From Glycomyces tritici (GTDB taxonomy: Bacteria; Actinomycetota; Actinomycetes; Mycobacteriales; Micromonosporaceae), in contig NZ_JAUEMJ010000006.1 of the NCBI RefSeq assembly GCF_030403505.1, positions 263,939 through 327,938 of the forward strand: a DNA stretch of 64,000 bases, given 5' to 3'. The first letter of the stretch is position 1. Every line of letters starts with the position of its first letter. This document shows positions 40,481 through 48,458 of the stretch, piece by piece. The position numbers and the translations under genes are program-made. The notes under the pieces were generated by a model. That model was not told where the DNA came from, searched no databases, and saw only the letters and a program-made list of their open reading frames with translations.

Positions 40481-42148
40481 ATGTCCATCACCCGCAGAGC
40501 CCTCGTGGGGCTCGCCGGCATCGCCGCGTGCGAAGTCGCTCTGGCCGGATGCTCCGGCGACCCGGACGACGGGCCGACCGGCGACGCGAAGGCCACCATC
40601 GACAAGGCGCAGTCCGTCGGCGCCATGGAGGACTACGGCGTCGGCTCCACCTTCAAGGCGACCGAGCCGGTCGAGTTCTCCCTCATGTACCGCGACCACA
40701 CGAACTACCCGGTGCAGGACGACTGGTCGGTCTTCCGGCACCTCCAGGAGGACCACAACGTCACCTTCAAGCGCACCGACATCCCGATGGCCGACTTCGA
40801 CCAGAAGAAGTCCCTGCTCATCGGCAGCGGCGAGGCCACCGACATCGTCTCGGTCACCTACGGCGGCACCGAGACCCAGTTCATCACGGGCGGCACCATC
40901 CTCCCCGTCTCCAGCTACTTCCACTACATGCCGCACTTCCAGCAGAAGATCGCGGACTGGGGCCTCCAGGCGGACCTCGACAACAAGCGCCAGGCCGACG
41001 GCAGGATCTACCACCTCCCCGGCCTGCGGGAGGCGCCCGACGTGCAGTACTCGGTGGTGATCCGCGAGGACCTGTGGGAGAAGGCCGGCCTCACCGAGGA
41101 CCCCGCCACCTGGGACGAGTTCCGGGAGCAGCTCCAGCAGGTGCAGGCGGCGAACCCCGAGATCGACTACGCCATGTCGGACCGCTGGACCGACGCCACG
41201 ACCCTCGGCTCGCTGCTCAGCGTGATCGCCCCGAACTACGGCTCGGTGGCCGGGTGGGGCTACTCGAACACCTTCTACGACGAGGGCGCCGGGAAGTACG
41301 TGTTCAACGGGACCACCGACGAGTACAAAGCGGTCGTTTCCTACGCCGCCGGGCTCATCGCGGACGGCACCCTCGACCCCGAGATCACCCAGAGCGACGA
41401 CCAGGCGACCCAGAAGTTCATCTCGGGCAAGTCGGCGGCGATCTCCGGCAACACCCAGTCGCTGGTGGAGTACCGCACCAAGTTCGCCGACGCCGACAAG
41501 GGCGACGTCCCGATCCGCCTGATCTCGCTCCCCAGCGGCCCCAACGGCTCGAACCTGCCCGCCGGCCGCTTCACCTCGGGCCTCCTGATCAGCACCAAGG
41601 CGTCCGAGCAGCCCTACTTCAAGGCGCTCCTGCAGTTCGTCGACTGGCTGTACTACTCCGACGAGGGCCTGGAGTTCGCCCAGTGGGGCGTCGAGGGCGA
41701 GACGTTCACGCGCGGGGCCGACGGCACCCGCGTCCTGAACGAGGACATCTCGTGGAGCTCGATCAACGCCGGAGCACCGCAGCTCTTGAACGCCGACTTC
41801 GGCTACAGCAACGGCGTCTTCCTCCTCGCGAACGGCTCCTCGAAGGACCTCGTCTTCTCGATGATGACGGACGAGATCGCGGACTGGACCGAGCAGCAGC
41901 TCGCCGCCAACGAGCAGCTGGAGGTCGCGCCCGCGCCCCAGCTGGACGAGATCGAGCTCGAGCAGACCTCGCTCCTCCAGACCCAGCTGACCGACGCCGT
42001 CCAGGCGGCGACGGCCGCGTTCATCACGGGCCAGCGATCGGTCGACGACGACTGGGACGCGTACGTCACCGAGACCGAAGGCCTCGGGGCCGGGCAGCTC
42101 ATCGACACCGTCAACGTCGCGCTCGAGCGCGCGAAGAGCGGATCCTGA
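40481..42148 (+). CDS. ABC extracellular solute-binding lipoprotein, LplA type
   Basis: This 555-residue binding protein has a twin-Arg start (MSITRRALVG) and a lipobox LAGC with Cys24, so it is anchored to the outer leaflet. VEFSLMYRDHTNYPVQDDW and ATDIVSVTYGGTETQFI are family features, and the length of over 500 residues is that of LplA-type rather than small sugar-binding proteins. It captures the oligosaccharide for the two permeases upstream. AGGAG lies eight bases before the ATG. Confidence 0.92.
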   Translation: MSITRRALVGLAGIAACEVALAGCSGDPDDGPTGDAKATIDKAQSVGAMEDYGVGSTFKATEPVEFSLMYRDHTNYPVQDDWSVFRHLQEDHNVTFKRTDIPMADFDQKKSLLIGSGEATDIVSVTYGGTETQFITGGTILPVSSYFHYMPHFQQKIADWGLQADLDNKRQADGRIYHLPGLREAPDVQYSVVIREDLWEKAGLTEDPATWDEFREQLQQVQAANPEIDYAMSDRWTDATTLGSLLSVIAPNYGSVAGWGYSNTFYDEGAGKYVFNGTTDEYKAVVSYAAGLIADGTLDPEITQSDDQATQKFISGKSAAISGNTQSLVEYRTKFADADKGDVPIRLISLPSGPNGSNLPAGRFTSGLLISTKASEQPYFKALLQFVDWLYYSDEGLEFAQWGVEGETFTRGADGTRVLNEDISWSSINAGAPQLLNADFGYSNGVFLLANGSSKDLVFSMMTDEIADWTEQQLAANEQLEVAPAPQLDEIELEQTSLLQTQLTDAVQAATAAFITGQRSVDDDWDAYVTETEGLGAGQLIDTVNVALERAKSGS

Positions 42149-42153
42149 ACCCG

Positions 42154-42189
42154 CGGTGGGCCGGTCGCTCTCTCACCGTCGGCCCACCG
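42154..42189 (+). terminator. intercistronic hairpin before the GH30 gene
   Basis: CGGTGGGCC and GGCCCACCG pair around an 18-nt loop just after the binding-protein stop. It may reduce read-through into the GH30 gene or stabilise the upstream mRNA, which would favour excess binding protein. Confidence 0.5.
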
Positions 42190-42255
42190 TCTCCGAGCAC
42201 CCGCTCCTTCGCGGTCCCCGCGCACACCTCTCCCCCTTAGGAAAGTGAGAAACCC

Positions 42256-43944
42256 ATGGCGAAGCCGCCATCCGACACCCCCCTCAAGCGCCGCGCGGTC
42301 CTCGCCGGCGGCGCCGCAGCCGTACCGCTCTCGCTCGGGCTCGCCGGAGCGCCCGCACAGGCGGGCCCCGTCACCCGGCCGCAGTCCGTCCTCGTCGAGC
42401 CGCGGCGGTGCCGCCAGGTCATCCGCGGGTTCGGCGGCATGACGCATGCGAGCTGGATCGGCGAGCTCACCCCGTCGCAGTGCGACACCGTCTTCGACAA
42501 CGGCACCGACGACCTCGGCTTCACGATCCTGCGCATCCCCGTGCCCGAGGACCGCGCGAACTGGTCCGTCGACCTCGCCACCGCGCAGGCGGCGGCCGCC
42601 AAGGGCGCGCTCGTCTTCGCCTCGCCGTGGAACCCGCCGGAGGCCCTCGCCGAGATGTTCGAGCGGGTCGACGAGGCCCCGAGCGGCAGCCAGTACGAGG
42701 CCGAGACCGCCGCGCTCGTGAACGCGCACATCGCGACGGACACCCCCGGCTACCAAGGCTCGGGGTACGCGCACTTCGACGGCGCCTCGGACGCGAGCGT
42801 CGAGTTCACCACCGTCTACATCGGATCATTGGGCACCAAGAACCTGGCGTTCCGGTACTCGGCCCCCGCCGACGTGCGCGTCGACGTCCACGTCGGCGGC
42901 GCCCTCGCCGCCGCGGGCGTGCTCTTCCCGCGCACCGAGGCGGGCGAATGGAAGTGGAAGTCGATCCAGGCCGCGATGACCCCCGGCCAGTGGCCCGTGA
43001 AGGTCATCGCCACCGGCGAGGGCGGTCCGGACCTCGACTACCTCATGGCCGCCCCGTACACCCCGCCCGCCGAGGCCCGCCGCCTGCGCCACGACGCCTA
43101 CGGCGCCTACGCGGACCACCTGAACGACTTCGTGCACCACATGAGCGACAACGGCGTCGACCTGTACGGCATCTCGGTCCAGAACGAGCCCGACTACGCG
43201 CACGACTGGACCTGGTGGACCACCGAGGAGATGAACCGCTTCCTCCGCGACTTCGCCGGGCGGATCGACTGCCGCGTCATCGCCCCGGAGTCCTTCCAGT
43301 ACGTGAAGTCGGTCTCCGACCCGATCCTCGAGGACGACGCGGCGCTCGCGAACGTGGACATCCTCGGCGCGCACCTCTACGGCACGGCGGTCGAGGACTT
43401 CCCGTACCCGCTCTTCGAGGAGGAGGGCGAGGGCAAGGAGCTGTGGATGACGGAGGTGTACCACCCCAACAGCTCGAGCTCGGCGAACCTGTGGCCCGAG
43501 GCGCTCAAGGTCGCCGAGCACGTCCACCATGCGATGGTCGACGCCGGGTTCCAGGCGTACGTCTGGTGGTACCTCCGCCGCTTCTACGGGCCCCTCCTCG
43601 AGGACGGCACGATCAGCAAACGCGGCCGGATGCTGGCGCACTACGCGAAGTTCGTGCGCCCCGGCCACGTGCGCGTCGAGGCCCACAAGGAGCCGCAGCC
43701 CGGCGTCCTCACCTCGGCGTACACCGGCGACGACGGGGCGGTCACCGTGGTGGCCGTGAACACGACTGCCGCTGAGGCGAGCCAGGCGTTCACCGTGAAG
43801 GGCCGCCGGGTCCGCCGGGTGCGGCCGTGGCTCACCGACGCGACCCGCGACATGGAGGAGCAGCCCCGCATCTCGGGCCGAGGGGACACCTTCACCGCGT
43901 CGCTCCCGCCCGAGAGCGTGACGACCTTCGTCGTGTCAGCGTGA
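42256..43944 (+). CDS. GH30 subfamily 8-type glucuronoxylanase with internal CBM6/35 insertion
   Basis: This 562-residue secreted enzyme hydrolyses xylan at positions set by (methyl)glucuronate side groups. It has a Tat-like signal (LKRRAVLAGGAAAV). The catalytic barrel follows B. subtilis XynC closely: IRGFGGMTHASWIGEL, FASPWNPPEA, ISVQNEPDYAHDWTWW with acid/base Glu311, and LWMTEVYHPNS with nucleophile Glu400. WWYLRRFYGP carries the glucuronate-binding Arg loop. Between them, residues ~146-267 (from YEAETA to LDYLMAAP) form a CBM6/35-like module inserted into the barrel. The C-terminal beta domain ends SVTTFVVSA. It is the last gene of the LacI operon. Confidence 0.93.
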   Translation: MAKPPSDTPLKRRAVLAGGAAAVPLSLGLAGAPAQAGPVTRPQSVLVEPRRCRQVIRGFGGMTHASWIGELTPSQCDTVFDNGTDDLGFTILRIPVPEDRANWSVDLATAQAAAAKGALVFASPWNPPEALAEMFERVDEAPSGSQYEAETAALVNAHIATDTPGYQGSGYAHFDGASDASVEFTTVYIGSLGTKNLAFRYSAPADVRVDVHVGGALAAAGVLFPRTEAGEWKWKSIQAAMTPGQWPVKVIATGEGGPDLDYLMAAPYTPPAEARRLRHDAYGAYADHLNDFVHHMSDNGVDLYGISVQNEPDYAHDWTWWTTEEMNRFLRDFAGRIDCRVIAPESFQYVKSVSDPILEDDAALANVDILGAHLYGTAVEDFPYPLFEEEGEGKELWMTEVYHPNSSSSANLWPEALKVAEHVHHAMVDAGFQAYVWWYLRRFYGPLLEDGTISKRGRMLAHYAKFVRPGHVRVEAHKEPQPGVLTSAYTGDDGAVTVVAVNTTAAEASQAFTVKGRRVRRVRPWLTDATRDMEEQPRISGRGDTFTASLPPESVTTFVVSA

Positions 43945-43948
43945 GGAA

Positions 43949-43979
43949 CGGCGCCCCGCGCCAACGGCGCGGGGCGCCG
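43949..43979 (+). terminator. terminator of the LacI-controlled operon
   Basis: CGGCGCCCCGCGCC and its exact complement form a 14-bp stem with an AAC loop, five bases after the GH30 stop. There is no T-run, as is common in actinobacteria. Confidence 0.8.
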
Positions 43980-44108
43980 CTCACCGATGCCATTGCGCCG
44001 CAGCTCATTGCGCGCCGCTTCTAGGGAAGTTCAGAACCCGACCGGCCGCTGTCGGTCCGTTGGCCGGTTCACTGCGGTGTCGCGTGGGTCGGTTCGGGGC
44101 GTGCGGCT

Positions 44109-44657
44109 GCCGCGGTGCTGGCTGATGGTGGTGGTCGGAACGAACAGCGACGGAACGACGGAGATCGGATGGCGTGTGATGTCGCTGTCGGGCCTGGTTT
44201 TGTTGGGGGTCAAGGCGCTCGGCAACAGAATCGGGGGGATCTGTCAAGTGCGTGTTGCCGCTGCAGGGTCTGGTTGCCAGTGGCGGTCAAGGCGAACGGC
44301 GATCGGCGACGGAGTGGCGGGGGCCTGGGCGTGATGCGGGTGTCGGGTCTGGTTGTTGGTGGCGGTTAAAGCGAGCAGCGACGGCGCGGCGGGGGTCTGG
44401 TCGGGGCCCGATGCCGCTGTCGGGTCTGGTTGCCGGTGGCGGTCAAAGCGAGCAGCGACGGCGCGGCGGAGGTCTGGTCGGGGCCCGATGCCGTTGCCGG
44501 GTCTGGTTGTTGGTGGCGGTCAAAGCGAGCAGCGAACGGCGAACGGCGACGGAGTGGCGGGGCCTGGGCGTGATGCTGTCGCCGGGTCTGGTTGCCGGTG
44601 GCGGTCAAAGCGAGCAGCGATGGTGAGCGCGGTGGCGGGGTCGGGTGTGGTGCCGTT
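44109..44657 (+). repeat. tandem array of about seven ~76-84 bp units (left array)
   Basis: Units start near 44109, 44187, 44263, 44340, 44419, 44496 and 44581. The best-preserved ones share TCGGGTCTGGTTG, then GGTGGCGGTCAAAGCGAG, then CAGCGACGGCG and GGTCGGGGCCCGATGCCG; the first two are badly degenerated. The inner copies (44340-44495) are over 90% identical, so the array is still being homogenised or expanded. No protein frame is conserved across the units in a way that suggests a coding repeat. Confidence 0.85.
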
Positions 44658-44919
44658 GTTGCGGTCGTGGTGGGGTCCTCGTCGAGGGCCTGGACCGTTG
44701 TGGCGGTTGCTGTTGCGGCTGGAGCGGCGCGGCGGAGGGGGCGGTGGCGGTGATCGCGGGTGGCGTTGTCGTCGCGGGGCATCGCGATGGCCGCCTGGTG
44801 CTGTGGCGAGGGGTGGCGATGACCGGTGGGGTGTGGCTGGTGGTCTTGGAGGCCGGTTCGCTGTCGTAGTCGCGGTGGGGGTCGCTGTGCTGGTTCATGG
44901 GCAGGATCGTGTTCGTCAT
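44605..44919 (-). CDS. possible 104-residue ORF with a strong ribosome binding site
   Basis: The minus strand reads GAGGAGGTGACACGAC before ATG at 44919, an almost perfect anti-Shine-Dalgarno complement. The first ~40 codons (MTNTILPMNQHSDPHRDYDS and on) have strong G/C third positions. After that the signal passes to another frame, and the predicted tail becomes Thr/Pro/Arg-rich and ends in the tandem repeats. It could be a real gene broken by a frameshift or a small protein with a decayed tail. Function unknown. Confidence 0.35.
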   Translation of the reverse strand: MTNTILPMNQHSDPHRDYDSEPASKTTSHTPPVIATPRHSTRRPSRCPATTTPPAITATAPSAAPLQPQQQPPQRSRPSTRTPPRPQQRHHTRPRHRAHHRCSL

Positions 44920-45790
44920 GTCGTGTCACCTCCTCTCGTGCTGCTGCTGTGGTCGATCGGTGTCGGTCGCGTCGCTTCGCGTCGCTTCGCTTCGCTTCGA
45001 CACGAGGGCCTTGACCTGGTCGCGCCGTTGCCACCGGGGAGGCTGCTGCTGCTTTCCTCGACTGTGGGAATGGTCGGGCCGTCCTGCCCTGGTAGAGCCC
45101 TGGTGGAGCCCTGGTGGGCGGCGGGTGGTGGTGTCGCCTCCTGGTGTGTGCCTCTTGCCCGGGACCTTGGTCCTGGCGGCCGGGCGTTGCCCGCGCGCTA
45201 TCGCGCCCGGACAGGATCCGGCTCGCCCGCGCACGGTGGCGCGTTCGGGCGGTGGTGGTGCTCGTCCGCGCACTAGGGCGCGTTCGGGCGAGGGTGGTGC
45301 TTTGGTGGTGCTGGTCGCCATGGACGTGGTGCCGGTACTGTGCCGGGTCCGAGTCCTCATTGCTCGGCCTGGAGTGCCGGTCACGCTGGCGGGTCTGGCT
45401 GGGGTTGAAGACGCCTCCGTGTGAGGTGTTTCCTTCTGGTGAGGGTGATCCGGACCAGGATCGTCCACCCAGTCACGGCCCTTCGGGGGCGCGGACAGCT
45501 GCGGGCGATGGCACGGGGATGAGATCGGTCGCCTCCAGTAGCGGAGGGCCACCCCTGGCTTGCGGGGTCGTCGCCTCGAAACAAGTCGGTTTGTCGGTTC
45601 GGCCAGAGGCTTGGCTTAGTCTGCTTACACCAGCGACACCTGTACAAATTTCCTGTCCCTGTACGTACCTCAAGTATCCCTCGAACAGCCCCCGACCGTC
45701 ATCACCCACAGGCGTACAAGATCTTCATGTTCCGCCTTGGAACCGCAGCGCCGCAACGGGAAGCGGTCCCCCGCTCCCCGCGCTCGGGAG
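44658..45790. other. gene-poor, strand-skewed segment between the inverted arrays
   Basis: The plus strand is unusually rich in G and T. It holds short repeats: GTCGCTTC-type units at about 44968-45000, a GAGCCCTGGTG duplication at about 45095, and a ~39-bp unit (GCGCACGGTGGCGCGTTCGG) repeated at 45231 and 45270. An AT-richer patch at 45590-45680 (TGTACAAATTTCCTGTCCC) could hold a promoter. Apart from the possible ORF at 44605-44919 I see no convincing gene on either strand. Confidence 0.5.
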
Positions 45791-46030
45791 TGTCGCCGCC
45801 CGCCCGCGAATCCCACCCGAGTCCCGCCACGCGACCCCACCCCGCCCCTACCTTTTCGTCGCTGCCGGCTCGAACCCCAACCCAACCGGACCCGAGCCCG
45901 CCACCCCACCCCGACCTCGCTCCCACCTTTTCGTCGCTGCCGGCTCGAACCCCGACTCAACCGGACCCGAGCCCGCCACCCCACCCCGACCCCGCTCCCA
46001 CCTTTTCGTCGCCGACCGTCTGAACCCTCA
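45791..46030 (-). repeat. tandem array of ~75-bp units (right array, inverted)
   Basis: Read on the minus strand, two near-identical 75-bp units and two partial ones share CTCGGGTCCGGTTG, then GGGGTTCGAGCCGGCAGCGA and GGTCGGGGTGGGGTGGCGG. The first two blocks correspond in sequence and spacing (within two bases) to TCGGGTCTGGTTG and AGCGAGCAGCGACG of the left array, so the two arrays are related and lie in inverted orientation. Confidence 0.75.
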
Positions 46031-46106
46031 CCAACCATGACCAGCCCGTGAATACCGCGGGCTGCCGTGCATCGGCCAGGGGTGTTGACCGTCGGCGAGG
46101 GGCGTC

Positions 46107-46577
46107 CTAGGACCGGCCCTTGGCCTCGGCCAGTCGCGCCAGCCGCCGCAGGGTCTCCCGGTTGCGCGGCCCGAGCAGCTTGGCCTGGACCGGGTCGGGG
46201 AGTGCCGCGACCGGCCCCTTGACGACGAGTTCGGTCATCCTGATCTTGGCGCCCTCGCCGTCCGCGGCGATGTCGAAGCGCACGCGGGCCTTCCCGAACG
46301 GCCACATGCGGGCCTCCAGTACGAGCAGACGCGGCGGGTCGGCGGCGGCGACGATCGTAGAGTCCTTGATGACCAGCGGCCAAGGCCCGATGCTGTGCCG
46401 GATGCGGGAGCCCTTCGCGGGCCATTGCTCGTCGGCGTGGCGGATGTTGGAGGCCCCCACCACCCAGGACGCGTAGTTCCACCCGTCCGCGAGCACCGCG
46501 TAGACGGCCTCCGGCGGGGCCGAGACGCGGGCGGTCACACCCCGCCGCATCGCGTCGACATCCGTCTTCCGCCCCAT
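46107..46577 (-). CDS. SRPBCC family protein (polyketide cyclase/dehydratase-like)
   Basis: This 156-residue START-like protein has VTARVSAPPEAVYAVLADGWNYASWVVGASNIR and RMWPFGKARVRFDIAADGEGAKIRMTE, the hydrophobic-cavity fold. It is followed upstream, 97 bp away, by the carotenoid-desaturase-like gene on the same strand. The pair is often found together in actinobacteria, which suggests a shared lipophilic substrate. Its function is not known. Confidence 0.88.
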   Translation of the reverse strand: MGRKTDVDAMRRGVTARVSAPPEAVYAVLADGWNYASWVVGASNIRHADEQWPAKGSRIRHSIGPWPLVIKDSTIVAAADPPRLLVLEARMWPFGKARVRFDIAADGEGAKIRMTELVVKGPVAALPDPVQAKLLGPRNRETLRRLARLAEAKGRS

Positions 46578-46674
46578 GGTGCACCGCCTTCATCCGGCGC
46601 GGAGGTCGCGGCCGCGCGCTTCAGCAGGTACCCGCCGCAGCAGGCCGTGAAACACCGGTCACGGGCGCGACCGG

Positions 46675-48273
46675 TCAATCCTCGCGGTAGAGCAGGCGGT
46701 GCGCGCCCGCGACGGCGGCGCGGTAGCCCCCGCCCGCCAGGCCGTTGCGGGCCAGCGCCGCGCGGGCGGCGTTCGCGCCCGCCGCGCCGTGGACCGCCCC
46801 GCCGGGATGGGCGGAGGCACTGGCGAGGAAGAGCCGGTCCAGAACCGTGTCGGCCCGGGCGAGACCGGGCACGGGCCGGAAGAAGAGCTGCTGGTGAACG
46901 GCCGCGGCGCCGCCGTTGATGGCGCCTTCGACGAGGTTGCGGTCGAGACCTTCCAGCTCCCGCGGCCCGCTGACCAGGCGCGCGGTGACCCGGTCGCCGA
47001 ATCCGGGCGCATGCTGTTCGACGGCCGCTTCGATGCGGTCGACGGCCCGGCGCACGCGGTCGGCGCTCCAGTCGCCCCCGCGGGGCAGCCGGGTGTACGC
47101 CCACAGGGTCTCGGTCCCGGCCGGGGAGCGCGTCGGGTCGGTGGTCGTCATCTGGCCCATGAGCAGGAACGGCTCGCGCGGATCGCGGCCCGAGGCGAGG
47201 TCGGCGCTCATCGAGGAGAGCCCGCCGAGGTCCGCGCCGAGGTGGACGGTGCCGGCGCGCGAGGCCGCCTCGGCGGTCCACGGCACGGGCCCGTCCAGCG
47301 CCCAGTCGACCTTGACCGTCGCGGGGTCCCATTCGAACGCCTTGAGGTCGGCCGAGAGCCGCGCCGGGAGGTGCTCGCCGCCCACGAGGTCGAGGTACAG
47401 GTGCGGGGCGGTGACATCGGCGAGCACGGCCCGCCGGGCCCGGATGAGGCCGCCTTCGCCGTCACGGACGCCGACGGCGACACCCCTGGCGTGCAGGATC
47501 TTCGCGGCCGGCCGATTGCAGTCGATGCGGCCGCCGAGCGAGGCGAGCCGGGCGACCAGGGCCGCCGTGAGGCTGCCCGCGCCGCCTTCGGGCACCGGGA
47601 AGCCGACGTCCTGGCCGACCATTGAGAGCAGCCACCCGAACAGGCCGCTGCCGGCCTGGTCCGGGCCGAGGCCGCTGTGCATGGCGTTGCCTGCGACGAG
47701 GAGCCGGGCCCCTTCGCCGCTGAAGCGCTCCTCTCCGAACCTGCGGGCGGGCAGCATCAGGTCGCGGGCGAAGCGGAGCGCGCCGCCGGCGCCGAGCTCC
47801 CGCAACAGGCGGGAGCCCGCGCGGACGGGCGGGAACGGGCGCAGCATCGCGTCGATCAAGGGCTCGCGGACCCGGCGCCAGCGATCGAACTCGGCCCGCC
47901 ACGCGTCCCCGTCACCGGGGGCGAACGCGTCGAGCGAACGGGCCGTGCGGTCGAGGTCCTGCGAGAGGACGGCCGCGCGGCCGTCCCGCATCACGTGGGC
48001 GAGCACGTCCGGGGCGCGCCGCCAGCGCAGCCCGTGCCGTTCGAGGTCGAGTCCGCGCATGACGGGGGAGACCCCGGCGAGCGGGTAGAACGCGCTGCAC
48101 CGGTCCGCGCGGAACCCGGGGGCGATCTCGGTGGTGCGCACGGCGCCGCCCGGGTCGGGGGCGGCCTCCAGGACGAGCACCTCCCAGCCCGCCTCCGCGA
48201 GCAGGTTCGCGGCGACCAGCCCGTTCGGCCCCGCCCCGACGACCACCGCGTCGAACGTCTCGGCTTCAGTCAT
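46675..48273 (-). CDS. phytoene desaturase/dehydrogenase-like FAD-dependent oxidoreductase
   Basis: This 532-residue flavoprotein has the dinucleotide motif VVVGAGPNGLVAANLLAEAGWEVLVLEA at residues 9-36, GGAVRTTEIAPGFRAD, and the C-terminal FAD contact ASAHPGGAVHGAAGANAARAAL. It belongs to the CrtI/NAD(P)-binding group, in which many members are not true phytoene desaturases. No other carotenoid genes lie nearby. ATG at 48273 was chosen because the longer frame adds 45 residues before the Rossmann fold. Confidence 0.9.
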   Translation of the reverse strand: MTEAETFDAVVVGAGPNGLVAANLLAEAGWEVLVLEAAPDPGGAVRTTEIAPGFRADRCSAFYPLAGVSPVMRGLDLERHGLRWRRAPDVLAHVMRDGRAAVLSQDLDRTARSLDAFAPGDGDAWRAEFDRWRRVREPLIDAMLRPFPPVRAGSRLLRELGAGGALRFARDLMLPARRFGEERFSGEGARLLVAGNAMHSGLGPDQAGSGLFGWLLSMVGQDVGFPVPEGGAGSLTAALVARLASLGGRIDCNRPAAKILHARGVAVGVRDGEGGLIRARRAVLADVTAPHLYLDLVGGEHLPARLSADLKAFEWDPATVKVDWALDGPVPWTAEAASRAGTVHLGADLGGLSSMSADLASGRDPREPFLLMGQMTTTDPTRSPAGTETLWAYTRLPRGGDWSADRVRRAVDRIEAAVEQHAPGFGDRVTARLVSGPRELEGLDRNLVEGAINGGAAAVHQQLFFRPVPGLARADTVLDRLFLASASAHPGGAVHGAAGANAARAALARNGLAGGGYRAAVAGAHRLLYRED

Positions 48274-48392
48274 GCCGCGGCACCTCCTGTCGGCGCACCG
48301 GGTACCCGGGCGGACCTCGATGATGTACCGCGGGTGCGCCCGTGTGCCGGTTTTTCGGGCGCGTCGCCGTGCACAGGCGGGGAAGCGGCAAC

Positions 48393-48421
48393 GGGCGCCG
48401 AACCGCACAGGTTCGGCGCCC
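48393..48421 (-). terminator. terminator of the first tandem DUF418 gene
   Basis: GGGCGCCGAACC and GGTTCGGCGCCC pair perfectly (12 bp) around GCACA, 38 bp after the stop. Confidence 0.8.
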
Positions 48422-48458
48422 GCCTCGGTTTCGGACGGTGGTCGTGCGACCTCCTACG

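Noticed and set aside
44109..44657. CRISPR array
   Set aside because: Units of 76-84 bp repeat along their whole length with no constant-repeat and unique-spacer alternation, and no cas genes are in the window.
45670..46593. 307-codon minus-strand frame through the right repeat array and the SRPBCC gene
   Set aside because: Its 5' part is antisense-frame reading of the SRPBCC gene and its tail is translated tandem repeats; no start signal.
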